From JAWLDV01 sp046537975 (GTDB lineage: Bacteria > Desulfobacterota > Desulfobulbia > Desulfobulbales > SURF-16): a stretch of 64,000 nt of DNA. The position numbers and the translations under genes are program-made. The notes under the pieces were generated by a model. It was not told the origin of the DNA and did no database searches. It saw only the letters and a list, made by a program, of their open reading frames with translations. The DNA lies in contig JBKHJR010000001.1 of NCBI GenBank assembly GCA_046537975.1, positions 1 to 64,000 of the forward strand. Direction: 5' to 3'. This document shows, one piece after another, positions 8,632 through 17,867 of this stretch (the stretch's first letter is position 1; every line of letters starts with the position of its first letter).

Positions 8632-10314
8632 ATGAGTGAAGAGCCAAATAAAATTATCTACTCCATGGATGGAGTTTCCAAGTACTATCAGCAGAAGCCG
8701 GTTCTGGAAGATATCAGCCTGTCCTATTACTATGGCGCCAAGATCGGGGTCCTGGGCCTGAACGGGGCTGGCAAGAGTTCGCTGCTGAGAATAATGGCCG
8801 GCCTGGATACTGAATATGAAGGCAGGGTCTCCTTTTCTCCCGAGGTTTCGGTGGGCATTCTGGAACAGGAGCCTGAGCTTGATGACAGTAAAATGGTTAA
8901 GGATATTGTGGAAGAAGGCGTTCAGGAAACCATGGACCTGTTAGCCGAGTTCGATAAAATAAATGCCGGGTTTGCCGAGTCCATGACCGACGAGGAGATG
9001 GATAAACTCATAGTCCGGCAGGGCGAGGTTCAGGAGAAGCTGGATGCCCGGGGGGCCTGGGATATTGATTCCCGTCTGGAGATGGCCATGGATGCTCTCC
9101 GCTGTCCTGCCGGGGAAACACCGGTTAAGGTCCTCTCCGGTGGTGAGCGCCGCCGGGTAGCCCTGTGCCGGCTCCTCCTCCGTCAACCTGATATTCTCCT
9201 CCTGGACGAGCCCACCAACCATCTTGATGCCGAAACCGTGGGCTGGTTGGAACAGCATCTCCAGCGCTATGAGGGGACAGTGATTGCAGTCACTCACGAC
9301 CGTTATTTCCTGGATAACGTAGCCGGCTGGATATTGGAGCTTGACCGGGGACGCGGTATTCCCTGGAAAGGCAATTATTCTTCCTGGCTGGAGCAGAAAC
9401 AGAAGCGTCTGGCCCTGGAAGAAAAGCGGGAAAGCGAGCGGCAGAAAACTCTTAAGCGGGAGATGGAGTGGATAAACATGTCTCCCAAGGGTAGGCAGAC
9501 TAAATCCAAGGCCCGGATCAAGGAGTATGAAAAGCTGTTCAGCCGGGAAGAAGAGAAGCAGGCCGAGGATCTGCAGATTTATATCCCTCCCGGACCGCGA
9601 TTGGGTGATGTGGTGATCAAGGCGGAAGAGGTCGTTAAGGGATTCGGGGATACCCTGCTCATGGAAGATACGAATTTTGCTCTGCCTCCGGGCAGCCTGG
9701 TGGGAGTGATTGGTCCTAACGGGGCAGGAAAGTCCACCCTTTTCAAGATGATTACCGGTGAAGAGGAGCCTGATTCCGGGGCAGTTACCGTGGGGGAGAC
9801 TGTCAAACTTGCCTACGTGGAGCAGTCCCGGGAGAGCCTGGATCCGGAGAAGAGTATCTGGGAGGCTATCTCCGACGGTCAGGATACGGTCAAGTTAGGG
9901 GACAAGGAAATCAACTCCCGGGCTTATGTGGGAAAGTTCAATTTTTCCGGATCCGAACAGCAGAAAAAGGTGGGTCTTCTTTCAGGCGGACAGCGCAACC
10001 GGGTCCATCTGGCCCGGATTCTGAAAACCGGAGCCAATGTCATTCTTCTGGATGAGCCCAGTAACGACCTGGACGTCAATACCCTGCGCGCTCTGGAGGA
10101 GGCTCTTTTAAACTTTGCCGGCTGCGCCGTGGTGATCAGCCATGACCGCTGGTTTCTGGACAGGATCGCCACTCATATCCTGGCTTTTGAAGGTGACAGT
10201 CAGGTCGCTTTTGTCGAGGGTAATTACTCTGAGTATGAAGAAGACAAGAAGAAAAGGCTGGGGGAGGAAGCCTGCCGGCCCCACCGTATCAAATACCGGC
10301 ATTTAACCAGGTAG
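8632..10314 (+). CDS. ettA: Energy-dependent translational throttle protein EttA (ABC-F)
   Basis: Ribosome-associated ABC-F ATPase that gates the first elongation steps according to ATP/ADP ratio. Two ATPase domains: Walker A GLNGAGKSS and GPNGAGKST, two LSGGERRR/LSGGQRNR signatures, and Walker B LLLDEPTNHLD and ILLDEPSNDLD. The inter-domain linker with WLEQKQKRLALEEKRES and MSPKGRQTKSKARI, and the C-terminal end RPHRIKYRHL, are specific for the EttA subgroup rather than Uup. Length 560 aa is right. A second ABC-F (Uup type) lies at 55.3 kb. Confidence 0.95.
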   Translation: MSEEPNKIIYSMDGVSKYYQQKPVLEDISLSYYYGAKIGVLGLNGAGKSSLLRIMAGLDTEYEGRVSFSPEVSVGILEQEPELDDSKMVKDIVEEGVQETMDLLAEFDKINAGFAESMTDEEMDKLIVRQGEVQEKLDARGAWDIDSRLEMAMDALRCPAGETPVKVLSGGERRRVALCRLLLRQPDILLLDEPTNHLDAETVGWLEQHLQRYEGTVIAVTHDRYFLDNVAGWILELDRGRGIPWKGNYSSWLEQKQKRLALEEKRESERQKTLKREMEWINMSPKGRQTKSKARIKEYEKLFSREEEKQAEDLQIYIPPGPRLGDVVIKAEEVVKGFGDTLLMEDTNFALPPGSLVGVIGPNGAGKSTLFKMITGEEEPDSGAVTVGETVKLAYVEQSRESLDPEKSIWEAISDGQDTVKLGDKEINSRAYVGKFNFSGSEQQKKVGLLSGGQRNRVHLARILKTGANVILLDEPSNDLDVNTLRALEEALLNFAGCAVVISHDRWFLDRIATHILAFEGDSQVAFVEGNYSEYEEDKKKRLGEEACRPHRIKYRHLTR

Positions 10315-10347
10315 GTTTAACCTGGAGATTGAAGGATTACCTGATTA

Positions 10348-11145
10348 TTAACCGGCTTTGCCAATTGTTATATCCCCGGAGATAACCTCATGCATTTTCC
10401 CCCGGTTATCCCTGATCCAAAGTAATCCTTCCTCATCTATCCCCTGCGAGAGGCCGTGGACCGTTTCCCCTTCCGTGGTAAGCCAGGTCAGATACTTACC
10501 CCTGCTGGCATCGTGGTTCCGCCATTCTTTGAGGATGTCTGTAAATCCGTATCGTTCCGCCTGGTTCAGAAGGGCGTCAATCTGGTTGAGGATACTCTCC
10601 AGTAACTTCCCTCTGGCCAGGGGGCTGCCGTATGCTGCCTGAATAGTGCCCAATCTGTCGGCAAGCTCGGCAGGTACATTATGCTCGCACTGGTTTACGT
10701 TGATGCCGATGCCCATAATGACAAGACTGGCGGTATCCTGCCGGGGTATAGTTTCAGTCAGGATGCCGGCGACCTTTCTGCCTTCCAGTAACAAATCGTT
10801 GGGCCATTTCAAGGCGGGGTTTTCCACATAACCCCTGATTGCCCGACAGAGAGCCACACCTGTAGCCAGGCTGATTTTGGGAAGATCGGTGGTAGATATT
10901 CCGGGAGAAAGAATGAGGGAGAAGTAAAGCCCTGAACCGGCAGGGGAGTGCCAGGAGCGGCCCAGCCTGCCCCGGCCTTTACTCTGGGTTTCGGCGACAA
11001 AGACCGTACCTGATTCCGCCCCTTTCCGGGCTTCTTCCCGGGCCCTGGCATTCGTGGAGTCGGTTTCCTGAAAATACCGGACCGGATGGCCGGCTATCCG
11101 GTTATTTTTTTTCATTTCCTCCCATACGGGATCCCGGGGTTTCAT
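10348..11145 (-). CDS. birA: Biotin--[acetyl-CoA-carboxylase] ligase, catalytic-only form
   Basis: Attaches biotin to the BCCP of biotin carboxylases through biotinyl-5'-AMP. The key loop is present as QSKGRGRLGRSWHSP, with KWPNDLLLEGRKVAGIL following. The protein is 265 aa and starts directly at the catalytic domain (RYFQETDSTNARAR). There is no N-terminal winged helix, so it is a group I enzyme that cannot act as the biotin repressor. It converges with ettA; the 33-bp junction contains a short hairpin (CCAGGT/ACCTGG at 10307-10325). Confidence 0.95.
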   Translation of the reverse strand: MKPRDPVWEEMKKNNRIAGHPVRYFQETDSTNARAREEARKGAESGTVFVAETQSKGRGRLGRSWHSPAGSGLYFSLILSPGISTTDLPKISLATGVALCRAIRGYVENPALKWPNDLLLEGRKVAGILTETIPRQDTASLVIMGIGINVNQCEHNVPAELADRLGTIQAAYGSPLARGKLLESILNQIDALLNQAERYGFTDILKEWRNHDASRGKYLTWLTTEGETVHGLSQGIDEEGLLWIRDNRGKMHEVISGDITIGKAG

Positions 11146-11397
11146 TATGTCTTTTCTCAGGTCCTGCTATCTGTTAATCTATCAGTAATCTCAGGCGCTA
11201 AAGATTAATCTCGTTTTGCGGTAATAAGTTTGAGGGGATTGGTTGGAATTTATCCGGCACGGTAGGCCCTTATATGAGATTACCTCTCGAGGTTACGTGA
11301 GCCGGTTGATGATGTCAATAAAAAACTACGTGTTTTTTTATGAGTAAAAGGCGGAAATATAATCTCAAATCAGGAATTCCGGTTTAAGGGGGGGAAG

Positions 11398-11676
11398 ATG
11401 GCTGAAAAAAGTTTACATGCTGTGGTAAGCGGCAGAGTACAGGGGGTTTTCTTCCGGGACTATACCAGGTCGGAAGCCGAGAGGCTGGGAGTTTCCGGAT
11501 GGGTACGTAATAGAAGTGATGGTTCGGTGGAGGTGCTTATTTCCGGTGAGGAGCACAAGGTGGATCAGATGGTGGAATGGCTTTACCAGGGGTCGCCTAT
11601 GTCCAAGGTCAGCAGTGTGGAGATTGATGCTGTTGAAAACCCTGGGGAGCTGAGAGGTTTTGAGATCAGGTATTGA
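11398..11676 (+). CDS. acyP: Acylphosphatase
   Basis: Small cytosolic enzyme hydrolysing acyl phosphates. The catalytic arginine is in VQGVFFRDYT and the asparagine in VSGWVRNRSDGSVEV. 92 aa is the normal length. A GGGGGGAAG-type ribosome site precedes the ATG. It is a single gene with 250 bp of non-coding sequence upstream, which holds an A/T hairpin (AAAAAAC/GTTTTTT, 11320-11338). Confidence 0.96.
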   Translation: MAEKSLHAVVSGRVQGVFFRDYTRSEAERLGVSGWVRNRSDGSVEVLISGEEHKVDQMVEWLYQGSPMSKVSSVEIDAVENPGELRGFEIRY

Positions 11677-11797
11677 AGTGGCCATGCAATTAAAGCTGTG
11701 ATTCTCTTGAGTGTCTTGGTGACCCGGAGCAGAATCATACTTAAGTAAAACGATAGCTGAAACTTAGTGGTGGACCTATAGGGTCCCGGATCTATTC

Positions 11798-12559
11798 ATG
11801 ACTCGAATTATAACTGATAATGACCGGTTGCGGAGGGAATGGGAAGAGCTTGAAGCCGGCGACATAATAGTGGGAAGAATTCGCCTAAAGGAAAGTGAGG
11901 AGCATTTATTGCTCGACTTAAAGGAAAGAGGCCTGATCCTCTGTCCCTCAGCACTTTCCCAGGCAGTTAGCAGATCCAAGGTCCTGCAGTCCCATATATA
12001 TGAGGCTTATATGCTGCCTTATACTGTTCCTGTTCATGATCGCCACGGTCTTTTAGAAGTGCTTAATAACTATCATGAGGCGGAGATTAAGCAGGTGGTG
12101 AGCAAGCTTGATCGGAAAAACGCCGGCCTGGGTATTAATCTCTGGCCTTCCATGGAAGATCTATATAACCAGGCCAGCTTGGGAGGATTGCCTTATCCTT
12201 TTGTTGTTCAACCCTTTATGGAGGGGATTCGGGATATCCGGGTGGTGGTGTTGGGAGAATATGTAGAAGCTTATTACAGGGATAATAGCCGTAATTTCCG
12301 TAATAATCTCCATTGTGGAGGCAGTTTCAGGGCCTGTACCCTTTCAGACGAACAGTGGCAGATCTGCCGCCGGGTGATGAAGCGCGGGGATTTTCCTTAT
12401 GCCCATATTGATTTAATGGTGACCCCGGAAGGGGCAACTTATTTTACGGAAATTAACCTGCGGGGGGGGATCAAAGGTGCGGTGATTACCGCCCCGGAAT
12501 ACCAGGAGCGGGTCAGTAGAATTCATAATGATTTCATAAAAAAAGAGAAAACAGCCTGA
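11798..12559 (+). CDS. Orphan RimK-like ATP-grasp ligase of unknown substrate
   Basis: 253-aa protein with the features of an ATP-grasp carboxylate-amine ligase. There is a lysine-containing segment KQVVSKLDRKNAGLGI, the hinge strand PYPFVVQPFMEGIRDIRVVVLG and the Mg-binding end FTEINLRGGIKGAV (Glu and Asn). The N-terminal preATP domain is short. It resembles the RimK/glutathione-synthetase group, but no neighbour supplies a substrate. The stop codon lies in the loop of a strong terminator hairpin. Cytoplasmic; no signal peptide. Function inferred only as amide/peptide-bond formation. Confidence 0.75.
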   Translation: MTRIITDNDRLRREWEELEAGDIIVGRIRLKESEEHLLLDLKERGLILCPSALSQAVSRSKVLQSHIYEAYMLPYTVPVHDRHGLLEVLNNYHEAEIKQVVSKLDRKNAGLGINLWPSMEDLYNQASLGGLPYPFVVQPFMEGIRDIRVVVLGEYVEAYYRDNSRNFRNNLHCGGSFRACTLSDEQWQICRRVMKRGDFPYAHIDLMVTPEGATYFTEINLRGGIKGAVITAPEYQERVSRIHNDFIKKEKTA

Positions 12560-12573
12560 GCTGTTTTCTCTTT
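12542..12573 (+). terminator. Bidirectional intrinsic terminator overlapping a stop codon
   Basis: Perfect 14-bp stem AAAGAGAAAACAGC / GCTGTTTTCTCTTT (12542-12555 and 12560-12573) with a 4-base loop CTGA. The TGA of the ATP-grasp gene is in the loop. Flanking A and T tracts make it work on either strand, which suits the convergent dsrC gene ending at 12605. Confidence 0.85.
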
Positions 12574-12604
12574 AAAGTTCGAAAAAAGACGTGGGGAACA
12601 GTCC

Positions 12605-12925
12605 TTAGACGCAGCCAGTAGGCTTGGGCAGACCGGCCATCTTGCAAGCTCCCTTGCCGGGGCCTGAAGGGAAAAGCTCGTAAATCTTTTTTAATGGAAA
12701 GCCTGTGGTTTTGGAGAGAATCCGGACCATGGGAGCGATTCCGTTTTTCTTGAAATACTCCTGGAGAGAGTTGATAACTTTCCAGTGTTCATCGGTTAAT
12801 TCGTCAATGCCCTCACTGTTTTTTACATAATCTATCCAGTTTTCATCCCATTCTTCCATGCCCTTGGTCAGGAAGCCGTCTTCATCTACATCGTAGGTAT
12901 GTCCGTTGTGTTCGACTGTAGCCAT
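12605..12925 (-). CDS. dsrC: DsrC sulfur-carrier protein
   Basis: Small sulfur-trafficking protein that carries the trisulfide product of dissimilatory sulfite reductase to the membrane. The C-terminal arm has both conserved cysteines, in GACKMAG and PTGCV, spaced C-x10-C with the last cysteine penultimate. TusE-type relatives lack the first of these. The ATG at 12925 is preceded by an ideal AAAGGAGG at 12931-12938, so I use it (106 aa) rather than the longer frame from 12958. The gene stands alone, not in a dsrAB operon. Other Dsr genes are not in the window. Confidence 0.93.
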   Translation of the reverse strand: MATVEHNGHTYDVDEDGFLTKGMEEWDENWIDYVKNSEGIDELTDEHWKVINSLQEYFKKNGIAPMVRILSKTTGFPLKKIYELFPSGPGKGACKMAGLPKPTGCV

Positions 12926-13070
12926 TCTGTCCTCCTTTAAAGCTTGATTATAGACCACACTTTTTAAGAAAATTATATCCTTTAAAACTTTATCTTTTAA
13001 TCTATAGTCGATTCTTTGTCAAGATCGCAATGTCCATTATTTAAATAAAATGGCCGCACCAAAAAACAGT

Positions 13071-14756
13071 CTAAAACCTGGAGGCCAGATTGAGTTCGGA
13101 GGCATACTCCATAATCCCTTTGCTTATCTGGCCGGCCAGTATCTGCTGGTAGTTCTGATTAGAGAGTCTTTTTTCTTCCTGCAGATTGCTCATAAAGCCG
13201 GTTTCCAGGAGAACGGCCGGCATTCTTGCTCCAAGCAGGACAATAAAAGGGGCTTTCCTGACTCCGAGATCATTTATGTTGTAGCTTTCTCTCAATCCTT
13301 CCAGGAACTGCTGGTGCATGATATTGGCCAGACGGCGTGATTCTTCCTTTTTGTTCTTTTTTACAAGATCATCTAAAATCCTCTGCAGGTCACTGATCTG
13401 GCTGGCGGAAGAGGCATTTTCCCGGGCCGCCGCTCTCCTTTCTTCGCGGTTGGTGGCCATATTCAGATAATAGGTCTCTATTCCTTGAAGTTCGGGGTCA
13501 GGGGCTGAGTTGGCATGGATGGAGATAAATAGATCCGCCTTATGGGTATTGGCCAGAGCCGTACGCTCTTCCAGGGGGATAAAGACGTCTTCTTTCCTGG
13601 TAAGAATAACCTTGTATCCCTTTTTTTTATTCAGAATGTTTGCTGTTTTTTTGGCAATCTCTAAGGTAAGATCCTTTTCCATTTTTCCTGATGGACTTAT
13701 TGCTCCCGGATCTTTACCCCCGTGTCCGGGATCCAGGATAATGGTTCTGATCCCGAGGCCGAACTGTTCTGCCAGGCTTATATCCTGATCCGGCGGCCCG
13801 TTGGGCAAGGAGGGAGCAGCAGGTTTTGCCCCGTTTACATCTATTACTATCCGGTAGGGATCATTGAGCTCGAATATTTTGTAATCCTCCAGGGATTCGG
13901 TATCAAGGACTACTCTGACAGTGTCCCGGTTGAACTGCCCTGTTCTTATCCGTTTCAGCAGCCCGTCGTCGACTGGAGTTGTGTTTTTGATATCTGAGGC
14001 GAGGCTGCAGTCTTTAAGATCAACATATAATCTTTTGGAATGTTTTTCATTCTCCGGAAGCAGGACATCCCGGTAGTCGACTTGATCTGAGGTCCTGATA
14101 ACAATCCGGGTATAGTCAGGATTGGACCAGTAGCGGACAGGATTGGTTAACCAGGCCCGGTCCCTGTTTTTCCCCGGGCTGCTTCGGGCCTCGATGGTTT
14201 TTATCGCCGGGCTTTCCCGGAGTTTATCAGCAGCGGCTTCATACATGTCTCCTTCAGGATATTGTTTGATAATCCTGGAGAGATACTTTCTGGCTTCATT
14301 TTTTTTGTTCTGATCAAGTTTTAATTCGGCTATCCTGAATAAGGCGTCGTCAGCCAGCCTGCTGTCGGGAAAAATTACCTGCAGATCTTCATAGTAGGCC
14401 ACTGCCTCCTGCAGATCGCGAATTTTTTGGAAGCGATAAAACATCTCTTCATATATCCGGGCCAAGCGGTAGAGACAGGCTTTCCCTTTTTCATGAGTTG
14501 GCCGCTCGTGATAGATTTCTTTGAATTTATCGGCAGAGGCCAGCCAGGCGGTTCTATTTTGGCAGCGTTCGTTGTCAAAACCCACACTGTTATAGTAGGC
14601 GCAGGCCAGGCTGTAGCGTTTGCTGATCGGGTCAAGGTTATTACCTTCTCCTGTAGAAGGGGAGCAACACAAAAGCATCAAGATAAGAAGATACAGGGTG
14701 AACTTATTCCCTGTACTTTTTGACGACACCGGGTTGTTTTTATCTGAGTTTGTCAT
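13071..14756 (-). CDS. N-acetylmuramoyl-L-alanine amidase (TPR + AMIN + amidase_3)
   Basis: Zinc amidase cutting the stem peptide from peptidoglycan, likely periplasmic and septal (AmiA/B/C type). An N-terminal hydrophobic export segment (about residues 18-32, LYLLILMLLCC) is followed by tetratricopeptide-like helices (about 40-165, YRLARIYEEMF, DALFRIAELKLDQ), an AMIN domain (about 185-290) and the amidase_3 domain from about residue 335. Zinc ligands are visible as DPGHGG, a Glu in MEKDLTLEIA and the His in SIHAN; the catalytic Glu is in LLETGFMSN. The N-terminal TPR unit is not found in E. coli AmiC but is common in delta-proteobacterial homologues. Confidence 0.93.
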   Translation of the reverse strand: MTNSDKNNPVSSKSTGNKFTLYLLILMLLCCSPSTGEGNNLDPISKRYSLACAYYNSVGFDNERCQNRTAWLASADKFKEIYHERPTHEKGKACLYRLARIYEEMFYRFQKIRDLQEAVAYYEDLQVIFPDSRLADDALFRIAELKLDQNKKNEARKYLSRIIKQYPEGDMYEAAADKLRESPAIKTIEARSSPGKNRDRAWLTNPVRYWSNPDYTRIVIRTSDQVDYRDVLLPENEKHSKRLYVDLKDCSLASDIKNTTPVDDGLLKRIRTGQFNRDTVRVVLDTESLEDYKIFELNDPYRIVIDVNGAKPAAPSLPNGPPDQDISLAEQFGLGIRTIILDPGHGGKDPGAISPSGKMEKDLTLEIAKKTANILNKKKGYKVILTRKEDVFIPLEERTALANTHKADLFISIHANSAPDPELQGIETYYLNMATNREERRAAARENASSASQISDLQRILDDLVKKNKKEESRRLANIMHQQFLEGLRESYNINDLGVRKAPFIVLLGARMPAVLLETGFMSNLQEEKRLSNQNYQQILAGQISKGIMEYASELNLASRF

Positions 14757-14808
14757 GATCGACAGAATGGAATTCAGGACCGAGCGGTAATTTTTTAATA
14801 AGGAACTT

Positions 14809-17511
14809 TCATAACCGGTCTTTTAATTTATACAAAATATCCAGGGCATCACGGGGTGTCATGTTGTCAGGCTCCAGGTTTGCCACTTCCTCCCTTAATG
14901 GGTCCCGGGGTTCCTGGAAAAGCCTGCCCTGTTCGCTCTGTTTTTTGCGGTTTTTCCCCGAGCTCCTGGCGATTCTGGGCAGCTCCTGGGAGCTGTACTC
15001 CTCTTGCTGAATGTGGGTCAGCAATTCCTCAGCCCGCCGGACCACGTGTTTGGGGACCCCGGCCAGGGCTGCTACTTCTATACCATAGCTGCGATCAGTT
15101 CCTCCGGCAAGTAATTTGTGTAAAAAAATTATGGAGTTGTTCCATTCTTTCACTCCTATATGGTAGTTTTTTATCCGGTCATATATAGCGGCCAGCTCAG
15201 TTAACTCATGGTAATGAGTGGCAAAAATGGTCTTTACGCCTATGTCGTTTTTATTGACCAGCTCTTCGCTCACTGCCCAGGCAATAGCCAGCCCGTCAAA
15301 GGTGCTGGTGCCCCGGCCGATTTCGTCAAGAATTACCAGGCTCTGGTCAGTGGCGTTGTTGAGAATATTGGCGGTTTCATTCATCTCCACCATGAAGGTC
15401 GACTGTCCCCGCCGCAGGTCATCCATGGCGCCTACTCTGGTGAAGATCTTGTCCACTACCCCCACTCTGGCCTTGGTGGCGGGGACAAAAGAACCCATCT
15501 GGGCCATCAGGGTTATGAGGGCGCTTTGCCTGAGAACGGTGGACTTGCCCGCCATGTTTGGGCCGGTAATAATCAGTACTTCCTGGCTGTCTTGATCCAG
15601 GTGGACGTCATTGGGGACGAATTTACCCGGCGGCAGGGCCTTTTCAATAACAGGGTGTCTGCCTTCTTTTATAGAGATTTTCTGCTCCCCGTCAACCCGG
15701 GGCCGGACATAGTTGTAATTCAGGGCTGTTTCAGCCAGGGAGGTGTAGTAATCGGCCCGGGCGATAAAGGAAGCGGCCCGGAGGATCCGGGAACTCGAGG
15801 CAGCAACCCGGGAGCGGATTTCGCTGAAGATGCGGTATTCCAGGGCCAGACTCTTTTCTTCGGCACTAAGGACCTTCTGCTCAAACTCTTTGAGCTCCGG
15901 GGTAATGTAGCGTTCGGCGTTCACCAGGGTCTGCTTCCGGATGAAATCTTCCGGGACGTTAGCCACTTGGGCCTTGCTGACTTCCAGGTAGTAGCCGAAG
16001 ACCTTGTTGAATCCTATTTTGAGCTTGGGGATACCTGTTCGTTCTTTTTCCCTGGCTTCCATGGCCAGGATGTGCTTTTTAGTGTCGTTGACGATGGAAA
16101 CCAGTTCGTCTAATTCCTCCTTGTAACCGGGCTTGATGAGACCTCCTTCCTTGATTCCCATGGGGGCGTCTTCCCGGATTGTTTCCTCCAGCAGGGTATG
16201 AATGTCTTCCAGGGTATCCAGTTCACGGCTGCCTTCCGCCAGCAGGCCCGTGCTTATTGAACAGAGCCTGGCCAGGCGGGGGAGGGGGGCGAGTGATTTT
16301 TTCAGGGCCAGGAGATCCCGGCCGCCGGCACTACCCAGAACAACTCTGCTGTTGAGTCGTTCCAGGTCATAGATCTCTGCGAGGAGCTTTCTGAGTTCTG
16401 CTCTGATGGATTTATCCCTCCCTTCCCCCGGGATCTCTCCGATCTCCTGGTTCCGTGGTTCGGTCAGGGAGGGTTGTTTTGCTCGTTGGTCGCTGTAAAA
16501 GAACTCGACAGTGTCTAATCTGTGGTTGATTTCTTCCGGTGAACGGGAGGGAAAGAGAAGGTTGCGTTTGAGAAGGCGGGCTCCCATGGGGGTTACCGTG
16601 TGATCCAGGGTGTGCAGCAGCGAACCCTCCCTGCCCCCACCCACAATGGTCTGGGTTAGTTCCAGGTTGCGGCGGGATGAGTCGTCGATGATCAGGGCAT
16701 CTTCTTTGCTGATCGGGGTCAGGCGCTCGATGTGATCAAGACCGGCTTTCTGGGTTTCCCTGAGGTAGTTCAGCAGAGCTCCGGCAGCACTTATGCCTGC
16801 TTCTAAATTTTCGCAACCGAAGCCTTTGAGATTGGTAACCTGGAAGTGTTCCAGCATGGTTTCCCGGGCGTTTTCCCGGGAAAACCAGAAAGAGGGGCGG
16901 CTGGTCAGACAGGGGATCTCCAGTTGTCCGGTTATGGAGTCATGGTTTTCATCTTCGGAGATCAGAAGCTCGGCAGGGGTCATGCGCTGCAGTTCATCAA
17001 TCAGGTCTTCCCGGCTTTCGTGTTCGCTGATCAGAAATTCTCCAGTGGATATGTCCAGAAAGCTGGCCCCCCATTTCGCCCCGCAAAATATACTGGCCAG
17101 GAACTGGTTGGTCTTATCATCCAGGATCTGTTCTTCGGTAACCACTCCGGGACTGACAACTCTGACCACCTCACGTTTTACCACTCCTTTGGCCTGAGCT
17201 GGGTCCTCAACCTGCTCGCAAATGGCCACCCGGTAGCCGGCCTTGATCAGTTTGGCCAGATAAGTGGACACCGAATGATAAGGGACGCCGCAGAGCGGTA
17301 CACGGTTTTCTTCGTTCTTGTTGTCCCTGCTGGTCAGGGTAATGCCCAGAATGCGGGAGGCGGTGACTGCATCCTCGAAAAACATCTCATAAAAGTCACC
17401 GAGGCGGTAGAATAAAATAGCGTCCTGGTATTGCTCCTTGATGGACATATACTGACGGAGCATGGGGGTGAGTTGTTTATCTTTACTGGCACTCATTGGT
17501 TCAGGGTTCAA
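14809..17511 (-). CDS. mutS: DNA mismatch repair protein MutS
   Basis: Mismatch recognition ATPase. The mismatch-intercalating Phe-x-Glu motif is in LGDFYEMFFEDA near residue 40. The ATPase has Walker A GPNMAGKST and Walker B LVILDEIGRGTSTFDG, followed by FATHYHELTEL. A 900-aa length, somewhat above E. coli's 853, comes partly from a charged insertion around residues 340-365. mutL is not in this window. The start ATG follows the small DUF167 gene by 41 bp. Confidence 0.97.
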   Translation of the reverse strand: MNPEPMSASKDKQLTPMLRQYMSIKEQYQDAILFYRLGDFYEMFFEDAVTASRILGITLTSRDNKNEENRVPLCGVPYHSVSTYLAKLIKAGYRVAICEQVEDPAQAKGVVKREVVRVVSPGVVTEEQILDDKTNQFLASIFCGAKWGASFLDISTGEFLISEHESREDLIDELQRMTPAELLISEDENHDSITGQLEIPCLTSRPSFWFSRENARETMLEHFQVTNLKGFGCENLEAGISAAGALLNYLRETQKAGLDHIERLTPISKEDALIIDDSSRRNLELTQTIVGGGREGSLLHTLDHTVTPMGARLLKRNLLFPSRSPEEINHRLDTVEFFYSDQRAKQPSLTEPRNQEIGEIPGEGRDKSIRAELRKLLAEIYDLERLNSRVVLGSAGGRDLLALKKSLAPLPRLARLCSISTGLLAEGSRELDTLEDIHTLLEETIREDAPMGIKEGGLIKPGYKEELDELVSIVNDTKKHILAMEAREKERTGIPKLKIGFNKVFGYYLEVSKAQVANVPEDFIRKQTLVNAERYITPELKEFEQKVLSAEEKSLALEYRIFSEIRSRVAASSSRILRAASFIARADYYTSLAETALNYNYVRPRVDGEQKISIKEGRHPVIEKALPPGKFVPNDVHLDQDSQEVLIITGPNMAGKSTVLRQSALITLMAQMGSFVPATKARVGVVDKIFTRVGAMDDLRRGQSTFMVEMNETANILNNATDQSLVILDEIGRGTSTFDGLAIAWAVSEELVNKNDIGVKTIFATHYHELTELAAIYDRIKNYHIGVKEWNNSIIFLHKLLAGGTDRSYGIEVAALAGVPKHVVRRAEELLTHIQQEEYSSQELPRIARSSGKNRKKQSEQGRLFQEPRDPLREEVANLEPDNMTPRDALDILYKLKDRL

Positions 17512-17552
17512 GGTGTAAGATTCAAGGCGCAGGTAATTAACCCCTCACTTCT

Positions 17553-17861
17553 TCACTGTATTACCCCCGGCGCCTTTTGGTTGAGTATTCTCTCCGCCTC
17601 TTCCATGCTCAGGTCTTCGATCCGGCAGATCTTATGTCTGCTCTGTTTGCCTTTAATCAGGGAGACGGATGTCTTGCTCACCCGGAAGAAGCTGGCCAGG
17701 AAGGTCAGCAAGGCCTTGTTTGCTTTACCGTTGACAGGCGGGGCGGTAAGGGATAGTTTCAGCTCCTGGCCGTGGATGCCGCTGAATTTGCTGACTGAAG
17801 CCCTGGTCTGGATATAGAGGTAGAGAATTAAAGCTGAGTCTTGTTCCTGCAGAAAGGGCAT
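17553..17861 (-). CDS. DUF167 / YggU family protein
   Basis: Small basic cytosolic protein of the YggU family, of unknown function. Recognised by KFSGIHGQELKLSLTAPPVNGKANKALLTFLASFF and VSLIKGKQSRHKICRI, the typical core. 102 aa. It starts 6 bp after the divIVA stop, in the same order (YggT, DivIVA, DUF167) as seen near cell-division genes in many bacteria. Confidence 0.92.
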   Translation of the reverse strand: MPFLQEQDSALILYLYIQTRASVSKFSGIHGQELKLSLTAPPVNGKANKALLTFLASFFRVSKTSVSLIKGKQSRHKICRIEDLSMEEAERILNQKAPGVIQ

Positions 17862-17867
17862 GCCCAG

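Noticed and set aside
17490..17550. TTCAGGGTTCAAGG / GATTCAAGG near-repeat before mutS
   Set aside because: Too short and degenerate to call a defined repeat; left as a possible member of the short-motif class.
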